NCBI RefSeq assembly: GCF_002117105.1
Contig: NZ_CP019343.1
Span: 558,001-622,000 of the forward strand
Origin: Oceanicoccus sagamiensis
GTDB lineage: Bacteria; Pseudomonadota; Gammaproteobacteria; Pseudomonadales; Dasaniaceae
Direction: 5' to 3'
Length of the DNA stretch: 64,000 nucleotides
Position 1 is the first letter of the stretch, and each line of letters starts with the position of its first letter. A program made the position numbers and the translations under genes. The notes below the pieces were generated by a model. The model worked only from the letters and a program-made list of their open reading frames with translations. It made no database searches and was not told where the DNA came from. Shown here in pieces: positions 1 to 9,364 of the stretch.

Positions 1-195
1 GGGTAAGCTGTTGCAGGGAGCCGATAAAAGATTCCAGCAACACCCCAGCTTCTTTGTATTGCTTATTATGACGATAGCTACGCGCAAGATAGGCAACCAC
101 TTCAGTGTTAGACGGGTTGAGCTTTTGTGCCTTTTTAAGCACTGCGATGGCTTTCTAAAGCCTCCCTTTTTCTCCAGGCAAACTCCCTTTGCCAT
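1..195 (-). pseudogene. TPR protein fragment, frameshifted and cut by the window edge
   Basis: Read on the minus strand, positions 156 to 1 encode a clean tetratricopeptide-like helix pair (KAIAVLKKAQKLNPSNTEVV, then AYLARSYRHNKQYKEAG). It is preceded in frame by a TAG stop. In the neighbouring frame, upstream to an ATG at 195, the codons read MAKGVCLEKKGGFRK, which is how such a repeat would begin. A one-base frameshift near 155-160 therefore probably separates the two halves. The rest lies beyond the window edge, so its role cannot be given. It may be part of a longer TPR protein, and a sequencing error is an alternative to a real mutation. Confidence 0.45.
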
Positions 196-240
196 TAATA
201 GGAGAAAAGAGCGTGGCCGGGAGGCTAGTGCCCTGACCAC

Positions 241-3200
241 CTAGATGACCATACCTTCACTCACTTTCAGCTTTTTGCGTCGTCTGGCGGGTATCGCCAA
301 TAACGCAAAAGCAAACAGTGCCGAACCGAATAAATTACCAGCATTGAGAAACCAGGCTTTCTCTACCGTAATGGTGACTTCACTTTCATCACTTACAATA
401 CTGTCTTGAAGACCATCATTCACGGTAAGACGAAAGGTATAATCCCCAACCGCTGCGGCATGAAAGCCTGGAGTCTGCGCAGAAGCATTTTGAAAAACAC
501 TGTCTGCAACGGTAACTAACTCCGGCACCATTTCGACTTCGCCCACCATCGGCGCCGACACCACCTCCCAGCTATAAGTCAGCTCATCCCCATCAGCATC
601 ACTGCTGCCACTACCATCCAACAACTCAACGGGGAATTCACTCCCGGATATAGTCTTCGCGATTGTATAGGTGCCCTCTTTCACATCCGCAATAGCTACA
701 GGCCTTGCATTGGTGATAGCGGTAATAACAAGGCTGTCACTAGCGCTTAGCCCACCATTATCAACGGTTAATGTTGCGGTGTAGCTACCCTCCACATCAG
801 CAGTAAAACTGGCGTCCCTTGCAGCTGCGTTATTCAAGTTGGCAGAAGACCCATCCGGTGAAATCAAAGACCATAAATAGGTAATTACGTCACCACTTAC
901 CGTTGCACTTAGATTAACTAACGCCCCTGTCAGCACCTGTTGATCAGAGCCCACAATCACTGACGGCGGTACATTTACTTTAATGGCAGTAGCCTTAATA
1001 CTGGTTATCACGGCCGGACTATCTTGCAAGTCACTTGCGACCAGAGTCACGGTATAGTCGCCATCCACCAGCATAGAAAATGTGGCAGCCGCACTGTTTG
1101 CATTGGTGACGGCAACGTCTCCCTCTGGCCCGGTAACCGTCCAGGCATAAGTCAGCGGATCATCGTCGATATCAGTACTGCCACTGGCATCAAGCTGAAC
1201 CAATGAACCGGTATCCAACGACGCATCTAATGCTGCAATCACTGCCACAGGTGGGGTGTTATCAGCCAATGTCGCCCTGTCAGCATCTGTCGGATAGAGA
1301 TCCTCATCGTCACAGACACCGTCACCATCACTATCGATAAACCCAGCTATCACACAGGCCGCTCTATCATCGTTATTAGCGCTAATAACGACAGTATCGT
1401 TAGCGGATAACTCACCATCATTAACCGTTAATGTTGCGGTATAATCACCCTCTACATCAGCGGTAAAACTGGGGGTCAGGTCATTCACATCACTTAAGGT
1501 GGCGGAAGAGCCTGCCGGTGAACTCAAAGACCATGAATAAGTAAGCACATCACCATTGGCATCGTTAACAACACCACTCAGATCAACCACCACCACTGCT
1601 GTGACCTGTTGATCAAGGCCCGCAAACGCTTGCGGCGCCACATTGCCTACCGGAGTAGTAGCCGAAAACCCTACTGTCGCCGCCAGACTGTCCTCCCGAT
1701 CACTAACGACCAGGGTCGCGGTATAGTCACCATCCGCTGAAATTAAAAAGCTGGCATTGACAGTCGTTGCATTATTGAGGGCAACATCTCCATCAGGCCC
1801 TACAACTACCCAGCTATAAGTCATCGGATCATTGTCGACATCACTACTACCACTGGCGTCAAGCTGAACTAATGAACCGGTAAACAACGACGCATCTAAT
1901 GCTGCAATCACTGCCACAGGTGACGTGTTATCAGCCAATGTCGTCCTGTCTGCATCTGCCGGATAGAGATCCTCATCGTTACAGACACCGTCACCATCGT
2001 CATCGGTAAACCCGGCTATCACACAGGCCGCTCTATCATCGACAATAGCGCTAATAACGACAGTATCGTTAGCGGATAACTCACCATCATTAACCGTTAA
2101 TGTAGCGGTATAATCACCCGCTACATCCGCGGTAAAACTGGGGGTCAGGTCATTCACATCACTTAAGGTGGCGGAAGACCCTGCCGGTAAACTCAAAGAC
2201 CATGAATAAGTAAGCACATCATCATTGGCATCGTTAACAACACCACTCAGATTAACTATTGCCCCTACCAGAACCTCTTGATCAGGGCCCGCAAGCGCTT
2301 GCGGCGCGACATTAAGGGCAGACGGGGCCGTCGCCGATATACCCGCTGTCGCTAGACTGTCTTCCTGGTCGCTAACTAGCAAAGTCACGGTATAGTCACC
2401 GTCCACTGGCATAAAAAAGCTGGCACCCGCGCTGTTTTGATTGGTAACGGCAACGTCTCCCTCTGGCCCAGCAACCGTCCAGGCATAAGTCAGCGGATCA
2501 TTGTCGACATCGCTACTGCCACTGGCGTCAAGCCGAACCAATGAACCGGTAACCAGCGACGCCTCTAGTGCTGCAATCACTGCCACAGGCGGGGTGTTAT
2601 CATCCAATGTTGCCCTATCAGCATCTTCCGGATAGAGATCTAATGGAACCGCGCCCGCATCGTTACAAATACCGTCGCCATCGCTATCGGTAAATCCAGC
2701 ACCCACTGCCACACAGGCATCGGCGTTATCGCCAACATCATCACCATCCGTGTCTGCCCACTCTGTATTATCCGCGGGAAAGGCATCGGCAGCATCACTA
2801 TAACCATCACCATCACTATCAGGCCCGGCAACCACTTTCTCAATCTCAGGGGCGGCTTCTTCCTCAATCACAACATCTGACAGCGCTTCAGTTTCAGCCA
2901 CCAGCACATTATTAAGCTCCGCTATGGGCGTGCTGGTACCCGGTATAGGCAGTTGCAGTAATTCAGCAGCCGGTTTGCTAAAGGTCGCCTGTAATTGATC
3001 GTTAGTGATAGCCGATAATGTTTCAATGGGCTGACCATCTGCCTGACCATCGAGGGCACCATCGGCCAAATCTTCAGCCAAACCTTCAAGCAATTGATCA
3101 CCAGTTGAATTAGTGTCAAGCGAGTTTAATTCGTTAATCAAAGCTCCCAGTACTTCAATGGCCGTTCTGTACTTCAGTACAAAGCTCGCATCTGAAGCGT

Positions 3201-3837
3201 CATCTATGACTAAAGGAGCACGCTTGAAAAAATTATCCCCCGGGTTTTCCGGATCCAACAAACCCAGGCCAAAGAAATCCTTTACAACAGCTTCCTGAAC
3301 ACCAAGCTGTCGATTAAAATCGGTCTCAATATCTTCCGCCGACATATCCGTATTATGCTTTGCCAGCTCAATTGTCAGCGACGTTAGTGGCGTTGCATAC
3401 ACTGGCGCCCCTAACTTTAAATTAGACAACTTACCAATGGTTCTCAATACTGGAATAACGGGTGCTGAGTTATTCAACTCAACACCACCAGTAAATTCAA
3501 TTAGATAGAAGCTTGAAGAGGTTTTGTTGCCCGGTACAACCAAACCGGTAATAGCAGCATTGTCATCCGTGGTTCCGGACGCCACCAGTTCACCTTTCAG
3601 GTCCGCCGCACTAACATCCAGAATATAGGCATTAACGGTTGCATTGACCAACGGGCCTTTTACAGCCGCGCCACTAACAGGCACATCAAATGGCCCGGCA
3701 TCTTCAAAATCACTCACTGTATCGCTGTCGCCACTACTACCACAGCCGGGCAGTATTAACGCGGATAGACAAGTGGCAACTAGCAATAGGGTGTTAAAAC
3801 CTGAACGGCTCCCGGTATTTTTATTGGTATTTTTCAT
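241..3837 (-). CDS. large PKD-repeat surface lipoprotein with C-terminal membrane anchor
   Basis: A 1198-residue exported protein. The N-terminus has a basic start, a hydrophobic stretch and a lipobox (LPGC, Cys about residue 32), so it should be lipidated. Residues about 340-410 contain calcium-binding thrombospondin type 3-like repeats (DSDGDG, DTDGDD). From about 415 to 1140 there are successive PKD/cadherin-like beta domains, recognisable by DASGSSD, DPLTY(A/S)W and GDYT(A/V)TL. The C-terminus has a hydrophobic segment followed by RRRKK, resembling a sorting or anchor tail but without a PEP motif. A 669-bp unit is tandemly repeated within the gene. PKD arrays usually act in adhesion or glycan binding at the surface; the ligand is unknown. 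AGTATACT boxes lie just upstream, in the region shared with the divergent PEP-CTERM gene. Confidence 0.8.
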   Translation of the reverse strand: MKNTNKNTGSRSGFNTLLLVATCLSALILPGCGSSGDSDTVSDFEDAGPFDVPVSGAAVKGPLVNATVNAYILDVSAADLKGELVASGTTDDNAAITGLVVPGNKTSSSFYLIEFTGGVELNNSAPVIPVLRTIGKLSNLKLGAPVYATPLTSLTIELAKHNTDMSAEDIETDFNRQLGVQEAVVKDFFGLGLLDPENPGDNFFKRAPLVIDDASDASFVLKYRTAIEVLGALINELNSLDTNSTGDQLLEGLAEDLADGALDGQADGQPIETLSAITNDQLQATFSKPAAELLQLPIPGTSTPIAELNNVLVAETEALSDVVIEEEAAPEIEKVVAGPDSDGDGYSDAADAFPADNTEWADTDGDDVGDNADACVAVGAGFTDSDGDGICNDAGAVPLDLYPEDADRATLDDNTPPVAVIAALEASLVTGSLVRLDASGSSDVDNDPLTYAWTVAGPEGDVAVTNQNSAGASFFMPVDGDYTVTLLVSDQEDSLATAGISATAPSALNVAPQALAGPDQEVLVGAIVNLSGVVNDANDDVLTYSWSLSLPAGSSATLSDVNDLTPSFTADVAGDYTATLTVNDGELSANDTVVISAIVDDRAACVIAGFTDDDGDGVCNDEDLYPADADRTTLADNTSPVAVIAALDASLFTGSLVQLDASGSSDVDNDPMTYSWVVVGPDGDVALNNATTVNASFLISADGDYTATLVVSDREDSLAATVGFSATTPVGNVAPQAFAGLDQQVTAVVVVDLSGVVNDANGDVLTYSWSLSSPAGSSATLSDVNDLTPSFTADVEGDYTATLTVNDGELSANDTVVISANNDDRAACVIAGFIDSDGDGVCDDEDLYPTDADRATLADNTPPVAVIAALDASLDTGSLVQLDASGSTDIDDDPLTYAWTVTGPEGDVAVTNANSAAATFSMLVDGDYTVTLVASDLQDSPAVITSIKATAIKVNVPPSVIVGSDQQVLTGALVNLSATVSGDVITYLWSLISPDGSSANLNNAAARDASFTADVEGSYTATLTVDNGGLSASDSLVITAITNARPVAIADVKEGTYTIAKTISGSEFPVELLDGSGSSDADGDELTYSWEVVSAPMVGEVEMVPELVTVADSVFQNASAQTPGFHAAAVGDYTFRLTVNDGLQDSIVSDESEVTITVEKAWFLNAGNLFGSALFAFALLAIPARRRKKLKVSEGMVI
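1261..2598 (-). repeat. 669-bp in-frame tandem duplication inside the PKD lipoprotein
   Basis: The sequence starting ATCAGCCAATG at 1261 recurs at 1930, and a diverged copy (ATCATCCAATG) occurs at 2599. The spacing is 669 bp each time, exactly 223 codons. Each unit encodes one DxDGDG calcium-loop segment plus two PKD domains. The near-identical stretches (for example the CACAGGCCGCTCTATCATCG block near 1353 and 2020) point to recent duplication. The repeat could allow length variation by recombination. Confidence 0.85.
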
Positions 3838-3900
3838 ATTTAGTACCCAGATGGTGAATTATTCACGAACGTCAAAATAAGCTCTGCATAGAGCCAATAC

Positions 3901-3934
3901 AGTATACTATTAAAATAAAATTAAAAAGTATACT
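3901..3934. promoter_or_regulatory. AGTATACT operator pair upstream of the PKD lipoprotein
   Basis: Two copies of the 8-bp palindrome AGTATACT, at 3901 and 3927, each followed by ATT in an AT-rich context, 26 bp apart and 64 bp from the lipoprotein start. The same box recurs at seven other places in this window, always between genes and near promoters. It is interpreted as an operator; the regulator is unknown. Confidence 0.55.
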
Positions 3935-4067
3935 ATTTAAAGTGCCGGCCAAGCTGGAATGACGTTTATTGTGAATATTCCAGTTAGTTTCTGCCAGCTA
4001 CAAACAGCCAGTATCAAAGCGAATTAGCTCACACACAAAGGGATTGACAGTTCACACTTTTCTATTT

Positions 4068-4097
4068 AGCATACTGTTTAACGATATTTAGTATACC
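4068..4097. promoter_or_regulatory. AGTATACT-type operator pair upstream of the PEP-CTERM gene
   Basis: AGCATACT at 4068 and AGTATACC at 4090, 22 bp apart, lie about 130 bp before the PEP-CTERM gene at 4229. They match the recurrent box with one substitution each. Apart from the two box pairs, the 391-bp intergenic region 3838-4228 shows nothing else recognisable. Confidence 0.5.
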
Positions 4098-4228
4098 TTT
4101 TAAAAGATTAAAAAATACAAATATTCGTTATTTGGTATTTCTTTACAGGAGAGGCCCTCGATCTTGTAGCTTTAGGAAATATGTTAGACATTAATTTAAC
4201 TGGGCAATAATAATTACGGAGTAACCCT

Positions 4229-5008
4229 ATGAAATTTACTAACAAGAAATTATTGGCAGCAGCGGTATTAACCGCCATCGCCACTCAAGCCAACGCGGCA
4301 CCTGTCACCTATACAGTAACGTCCTCCACTGTCACTGCGGACTTGTTCTTTGGCACCGGTTATGTCGGCGCCGGCAGTACGCCTGGTGAAGGTTCCACTG
4401 ACCCTCTAGCCTCGGGCATGGCCTCCTACCAAGGAAACGCGCTACCGGACGGTGGCTATGCGTTCAACATTAGCGGAACAGTGACCTATGATGATGCGGA
4501 TGGCTCAGTGATTAGCAATAATCTAAAGTTTAATGGCGGTGTAACTGTCGACGTAGGCGGTGAGCTAGCTTACGCTGGCTTTCTTAACGCTGGTGGTGAC
4601 TATGTCAACGGTAGTGGCTTAACCCTCAACACAGGGCTTTTTGATGCGACATTCGGAGCTTACCCTGAAGATATGGTCGACCTTACTACCACCAACCTCG
4701 ATTTCACCGTGGCTAGCTTTTGGGATGGTTTCGGATTTGTAAATCCAGGCTTTATTCTTGAGACAGGTGCTCCAATCACTGCTGGCGACATCATTACTCT
4801 TACTATGCCAGGCTACACTCATGAGAGTGGGTTCAACCAAATCAATACTGTTGGTAATGTATCACTATTTGGAGAAGAAGCAGGTATGGGTATGGGCGGC
4901 ACGCTGACTCTGGAAGTTGCTGCAGTTCCTGTTCCTGCCGCAGCATGGCTGTTTGGCTCGGCCATTGTGGGGCTTGCGGGTATTGGACGTAAGCGTAAAT
5001 CAGCTTAA
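4229..5008 (+). CDS. PEP-CTERM-type exported protein
   Basis: A 259-residue protein. Residues 1-24 are a Sec signal peptide ending in ANA-A. The body is rich in Gly, Thr, Asp and beta-type sequence with no recognised catalytic motif. The last 27 residues are a sorting signal: VPVPAAAWLFGSA, a short hydrophobic segment, then RKRK. This is the VPxPAAxWLFGSG variant of the PEP-CTERM tail recognised by exosortase/EpsH systems, so the mature protein is probably processed at the inner membrane and released or surface-attached. No exosortase gene is in the window. A good SD-like GGAG lies before the start. A second, shorter protein with the same tail is at 40184-40834. Confidence 0.8.
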   Translation: MKFTNKKLLAAAVLTAIATQANAAPVTYTVTSSTVTADLFFGTGYVGAGSTPGEGSTDPLASGMASYQGNALPDGGYAFNISGTVTYDDADGSVISNNLKFNGGVTVDVGGELAYAGFLNAGGDYVNGSGLTLNTGLFDATFGAYPEDMVDLTTTNLDFTVASFWDGFGFVNPGFILETGAPITAGDIITLTMPGYTHESGFNQINTVGNVSLFGEEAGMGMGGTLTLEVAAVPVPAAAWLFGSAIVGLAGIGRKRKSA

Positions 5009-5068
5009 CGCTTTAATGGGCCAGCCCCCGTGGCTGGCTTGGATTCGAGTATAAGGAAATACGCAGAG

Positions 5069-5099
5069 CACGGAGTGTTAACCCACTCCGTGTTTTTTT
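5069..5099 (+). terminator. rho-independent terminator after the PEP-CTERM gene
   Basis: CACGGAGTG and CACTCCGTG form a perfect 9-bp stem with a short loop, followed by seven T residues. It sits 60 bp downstream of the stop at 5008. Confidence 0.85.
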
Positions 5100-5107
5100 A
5101 TGCCTAT

Positions 5108-5128
5108 AAAAAGCCCGCGTAAGCGAGC
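5108..5128 (-). terminator. rho-independent terminator of the 11.7-5.1 kb operon
   Basis: On the minus strand, GCTCGC-TTAC-GCGGGC forms a stem with one G-T wobble and is followed by TTTTT. It lies just past the sulfotransferase stop and back to back with the plus-strand terminator. Confidence 0.6.
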
Positions 5129-5134
5129 AAAGGG

Positions 5135-6766
5135 TTAATGACTCGTCCTATTGAGTATGTCAGCTAAAGGCTGAAGCTGCTGTTCATAGTTCTTCCATTT
5201 TTCTACCGCTGTTTTATACATGGGTTTACGTACTTGCGAAGCACTCGGTGTGTTGACATTGCGTTTTGTTTTATGAAAATTCATGCAAGCCTGCTCGAAA
5301 GGTAACTCGCAATAATTCAATAATTCTTTTACCTGATTATCAGGGTCGGCTATCAATTTCTCGTAACTCAAACAATAAATTTTGTCGGGCAGCAGTTCAT
5401 GCCAAAATGCCATAAGGCTTTCATAGAGTCGATAATACTCTGCCAATTCTTGCAGATTGGCGGCATAGCCATGAGCGACATTAAAATCCTGCTGAAAAAT
5501 TGACAGACAATGGTCAAGTGGATTGCGAACACAGTGAATGATTTTAGCCTGAGGAAAAACGGCAGCTATCAAGCCTACCCGAAGAAAATTATGCGGCAGC
5601 TTATCGGTAACCCTAAGTATTGAGTCGTCGACTCCATTTCTTAATTTTTCAATATATTGACTGGCAGCCGTAACAAAAGAGCCTTCATTGACTTGATTAA
5701 GTCCTGCAGGAAATTCCTGCCTCGTTATCGTCATTGCAACCTCACAAACCTGGCGTATATATTCTACTTCCCCAGCACCATGCACAGAGGAATGGCTTGC
5801 CAAAATTTGCTCTGTTAGGCTGGTGCCAGAGCGAGGCATGCCGACAATAAATATGGGGGTTGAATCTTCTAATCCCTTGCCTTCAAAGCGTTGCTGGAAT
5901 GCAGCGCCAAGCTCTAACTCATGCTGCTTGAAGTATTTCTTTTGATCCGGCACGCAATACTGGTAGGTTTGTCTTCTGAGCCGGTTGGCTTCAAGCAGGT
6001 GGTCGAAAGCTTTATCATACTCTGACAAATCATCAAACACTTTACCTAATGCATACTCTAATAGCATACGATCAGGGTCTTTAAGCGTATCGAGTTGAGA
6101 GGCTAGCTCCATAGCTTTCACATCATCATTGTGCTCTTTACATTTTTGCAGAAAAGCAAGTCCATGGTGAGCACTGGCGCAACCAGCATCAAGGGCGATA
6201 GCCTTGCGAAAGCTAAGCTCTGCTGCAGCAAAATCTCCCTGAACTTTTTGAACTGAGCCTCTTTTAGCGTGTGCCAGGGCATTATTGGGCGCCAACTTTA
6301 CCGCTTGATCATACAGCTTTCTTGCCCTATCAGGTTTATTGGTGTCGGTAGAGAACACGCCATAAGTCAGAAGGAATAGTATGTTGTCCGGCTCTAGTTT
6401 ATAAAGTTTTTTTAGACTTTTCTCTGCATCAATTAGCAGATTTAATGCTCGCTCTACAATAAAAACATTCCATGTGGCATTAAAATCATTGGGCCGAATT
6501 ATTTCTGCATGGCGCAAGTAATTCAGGGCTTCCTGGTTACGGTTTATTTTGTGTAGCAGCTGGCCGAGAGACGAGTTAGCCTCATAGTGGTCAGGGGCCA
6601 TGTTAATAATATGGGCATAGCCATTGGCGGCTTGCTGAAGTTGGCCGGTGTTCTCCAGCAACTTAGCGGTCTTTAAAGCTTCCAGATATTTAGGGTTATC
6701 CTTTTTTCTTGGTTTAAGCTTGGCACCGGGCTTGGCTGATCTTTTTTTGCTGGTTTTTTTCGCCAC
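5135..6766 (-). CDS. TPR-repeat sulfotransferase
   Basis: A 543-residue protein. A Lys-rich leader (1-25) is followed by several TPR helix pairs (about 25-230). The sulfotransferase domain starts near residue 303 with PIFIVGMPRSGTSLTEQIL, the 5'-phosphosulfate loop (PRSGTS 311-316) that binds PAPS. RVTDKLPHNFLRVG and KIIHCVRNPLDHCLSIFQQ supply the usual second and 3'-phosphate-binding segments. The family transfers sulfate from PAPS to a hydroxyl of a small molecule, sugar or protein; the acceptor is unknown. The start is a GTG with AGAAGG seven bases upstream. It is the last gene of an operon, 11 bp after the CoA-transferase fusion, which is unusual company for a sulfotransferase. A second gene with the same architecture is at 33948-35570. 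Confidence 0.85.
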   Translation of the reverse strand: MAKKTSKKRSAKPGAKLKPRKKDNPKYLEALKTAKLLENTGQLQQAANGYAHIINMAPDHYEANSSLGQLLHKINRNQEALNYLRHAEIIRPNDFNATWNVFIVERALNLLIDAEKSLKKLYKLEPDNILFLLTYGVFSTDTNKPDRARKLYDQAVKLAPNNALAHAKRGSVQKVQGDFAAAELSFRKAIALDAGCASAHHGLAFLQKCKEHNDDVKAMELASQLDTLKDPDRMLLEYALGKVFDDLSEYDKAFDHLLEANRLRRQTYQYCVPDQKKYFKQHELELGAAFQQRFEGKGLEDSTPIFIVGMPRSGTSLTEQILASHSSVHGAGEVEYIRQVCEVAMTITRQEFPAGLNQVNEGSFVTAASQYIEKLRNGVDDSILRVTDKLPHNFLRVGLIAAVFPQAKIIHCVRNPLDHCLSIFQQDFNVAHGYAANLQELAEYYRLYESLMAFWHELLPDKIYCLSYEKLIADPDNQVKELLNYCELPFEQACMNFHKTKRNVNTPSASQVRKPMYKTAVEKWKNYEQQLQPLADILNRTSH

Positions 6767-6777
6767 AACGCTGCCTT

Positions 6778-9336
6778 CTATTTTAAGCGAGCTTTGATCG
6801 CCGCAACTTTAAGTATGGTTTTAACGCCCAGAGAAACGGCCAGAGTTTTTAACCTTTGCCTGGCCACGCCCCAATCTGCCGGCTTGCCGATTTCAAGATC
6901 GCCGGCTGCCACCAAGGTGTCAATCTCCTGATCAGATAACTCAAGCAACTCCCTGATCAGTTCACGAGTATGCTCTGCCTGAGCCGGCGCCCGGTTAATG
7001 ACAGGCGGTGGCAAAGTTTCGCTAAAGCCAACTGGGCCATTTTCTGTTTCTAACAACCTGCCTGCAGTAGGCTGATCCAGCAGGCGGAAGAAGTGCCTGA
7101 CCTTATAGTGCGGATTTTGCAGAAACTCGCTGAGTCGCAGCATATTACCCGCGGGCACACCCTGTGCCTGACACGCCATCATCACTTGATAGGGCGAGAG
7201 ACTGGCACTCCACTGTGTCACCATCGCTTCCAGTTGTTCACGGTGCTGCACTCTACCCAAGGCACTAGCGTAGCGACTATCTTCCGCTAAATCGTCTCGC
7301 CCCATAGCCCTGCATAGCCCCTGCCATTCATAATCGCTGGTCACTGATACGACACACCACTGGTCATCCCCTTGACAAGAAAATACCGAGTCAGGTGCGT
7401 TGAACTCATGGCTATTACCCTTGGCGACCATAGTGCCCGGCGCTAAAGATTCGCGCAGAAATTCGGGCGCCAATACATTCATAATGCATTCAGCCTGAGA
7501 CAAGTCCACAAAACCGCCGACACCGGTGGCTCTGCGCTGAATCAGTTTGGCAAGGATGGCCGTTGCACTCACCCGGGCGGAAAAGTGGTCAGGGTAAATG
7601 GTGACTACATCCGCAAAGCCCGCTTCCTGTTCCGGGTAACGCCACAGGCCTGATAGTGAAGTACTGGCACGTACCAGCGGGCCATAACCCATCGTGCTGG
7701 CTTCGGGGCCGGCGCTGCCCATGGCGCTACTCTCGGCACATATAATGCGCGGGTTAATCGACTGTAAAACTTCATAGCCTATACCCAGCTTATCCATCGT
7801 CCCCGGCTTGAAATTGGAGAGCACAATATCAGCCTGCTCAACCAGCTGTTTAAACAGTTCAATGCCTTTTTCGGAGCGTAAATTTAAGCCTAATGATTGC
7901 TTGCCTCGGTTGCCCTGTGCAAAGGGTATGGACACTGGGTTGCTATCGAAGCTTTGCCGCATGCCATCACCAAAGGCTTTATTCTCGAGCTTAATCACCC
8001 TCGCCCCTTGATCGGCAAACAGGCGGCCCAGCTCTGCCCCCGCCACAATCACACCTAAATCCAACACTAACAACCCGGCTAAAGGGCGCCGCGTTATCGG
8101 CTCACTACCGAATGGATCCGGTGTCTGCGCCTCATCACTCAGCCGTGCCACGCACTGGGCTACAGTATCTTGTCCAACGGCCGGTGCCGGCTGACGAAAC
8201 CCCACGCGCTGACCATCAATCCGCTGATAACCGGCAGGGACTTTCCCGGTAGCCCCCTCCAATGTAAGGTCTACAAAAAAGTCGCGGGCCGCAAAATGCT
8301 GATCGTTAAATAACTCCGATGGCTGCGCCACCGAGGCAATAGGAATACCTTTTTCACGACCGGCCAGCACCAGCTCTTCACGGGTTTTATCGGCAAACAG
8401 AGCCGCAATCAGCTCATTAATCGGGCCGATACTCAAGAGTCTGACAGCCGCCTTGCCGTACTTGGGGTGCTTAAAATGATGATCAGGACCCAGCCATGCC
8501 GACATGGCCTGCCACTGCCGTGGGTTGAGTACACAGGCGCGTACATAACCATCGACACATTTGAAAACCGGATACATTAGCGCCAGGGAAGGTAATTGAC
8601 CAGGCACAAAATCAACCACGGTGCGCCCTTTAATCGCCACTTCGATGGCGGTACGACCGGCAGAGGCGCTGCCCGTCACACCAATGGGTGGGTCCAGAAT
8701 CTGAGCCACGGCATCATTAATAGAGAAGTCCAGCGTATCGCCCTGCCCAGTGTGCAGGCGCTGCCAGTAGGCCAGCAAAGCGACCCAAGCTGCCTGAATA
8801 GCGGCGGTTTCCAGCGCCATATCACCCGGTGGTAATAAGGGCTTATTTCCCGCAGTCCCCGAACGCGATAGCTCACCGCCCATGGCCATATGGACCGCTT
8901 CAGTCGCCTTGAAATCTTTATAGGGCCCCTGCAAACCAAAATCGCTAATGGATAACACCAACAACTCGGGTTTTAAAGCGCGTAATTTGGCGGCCCCTAA
9001 ACCCTTTGCATTCAGATAGCCTGACTCTGTACCATCCAACACGATATCGGCACTCTTCAGTAAACTTAGAAATTGTTCTTTACCTTCACTGACCGCTAAA
9101 TCAATCACCACACTTTTCTTATTCGCATTGCGGGCTGCAAAAGTAAGGCTTTGCCCCTGATAGAGTGGCTCGCGCAGTCTGGAGGCCATTCCCCCTGGCG
9201 GCTCAACCAAAATCACCTCGGCACCCAGATCCGCCAATTGACGGCCACAACCCTGACCAATACGGTCACACAAATCCAGTATCCGCAGGCCGGATAAAGG
9301 CAAAGCGGCTTGGTTATCGGAGGTATTGACTGACAT
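6778..9336 (-). CDS. double-domain class III CoA-transferase (CaiB/BaiF fusion)
   Basis: An 852-residue protein of two CaiB/BaiF domains in tandem, about twice the usual 400 residues. Domain 1 spans about 14-395 (LSGLRILDL, ADLGAEVILVEPPGG). Domain 2 spans about 417-800 (RPLAGLLVLDLG, ADQGARVIKLENK). Each has an Asp where the family carries its catalytic aspartyl-CoA residue (PPGD172M and YPD583HF). Class III enzymes move CoA between carboxylic acids and normally form interlocked dimers, so a fusion could act as a covalent pseudo-dimer. It follows the thiolase/crotonase fusion by 28 bp and precedes the sulfotransferase by 11 bp. A single-domain homologue is at 26212-27423. It probably activates a catabolic acid; the substrate is unknown. 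Confidence 0.85.
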   Translation of the reverse strand: MSVNTSDNQAALPLSGLRILDLCDRIGQGCGRQLADLGAEVILVEPPGGMASRLREPLYQGQSLTFAARNANKKSVVIDLAVSEGKEQFLSLLKSADIVLDGTESGYLNAKGLGAAKLRALKPELLVLSISDFGLQGPYKDFKATEAVHMAMGGELSRSGTAGNKPLLPPGDMALETAAIQAAWVALLAYWQRLHTGQGDTLDFSINDAVAQILDPPIGVTGSASAGRTAIEVAIKGRTVVDFVPGQLPSLALMYPVFKCVDGYVRACVLNPRQWQAMSAWLGPDHHFKHPKYGKAAVRLLSIGPINELIAALFADKTREELVLAGREKGIPIASVAQPSELFNDQHFAARDFFVDLTLEGATGKVPAGYQRIDGQRVGFRQPAPAVGQDTVAQCVARLSDEAQTPDPFGSEPITRRPLAGLLVLDLGVIVAGAELGRLFADQGARVIKLENKAFGDGMRQSFDSNPVSIPFAQGNRGKQSLGLNLRSEKGIELFKQLVEQADIVLSNFKPGTMDKLGIGYEVLQSINPRIICAESSAMGSAGPEASTMGYGPLVRASTSLSGLWRYPEQEAGFADVVTIYPDHFSARVSATAILAKLIQRRATGVGGFVDLSQAECIMNVLAPEFLRESLAPGTMVAKGNSHEFNAPDSVFSCQGDDQWCVVSVTSDYEWQGLCRAMGRDDLAEDSRYASALGRVQHREQLEAMVTQWSASLSPYQVMMACQAQGVPAGNMLRLSEFLQNPHYKVRHFFRLLDQPTAGRLLETENGPVGFSETLPPPVINRAPAQAEHTRELIRELLELSDQEIDTLVAAGDLEIGKPADWGVARQRLKTLAVSLGVKTILKVAAIKARLK

Positions 9337-9364
9337 GCTGTTTTATCCTGAAGCTATTAAAGTG

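Noticed and set aside
1024-3880. Plus-strand and shifted minus-strand frames within the PKD gene
   Set aside because: They are shadows of the repeated coding sequence, without ribosome sites or recognisable protein features.
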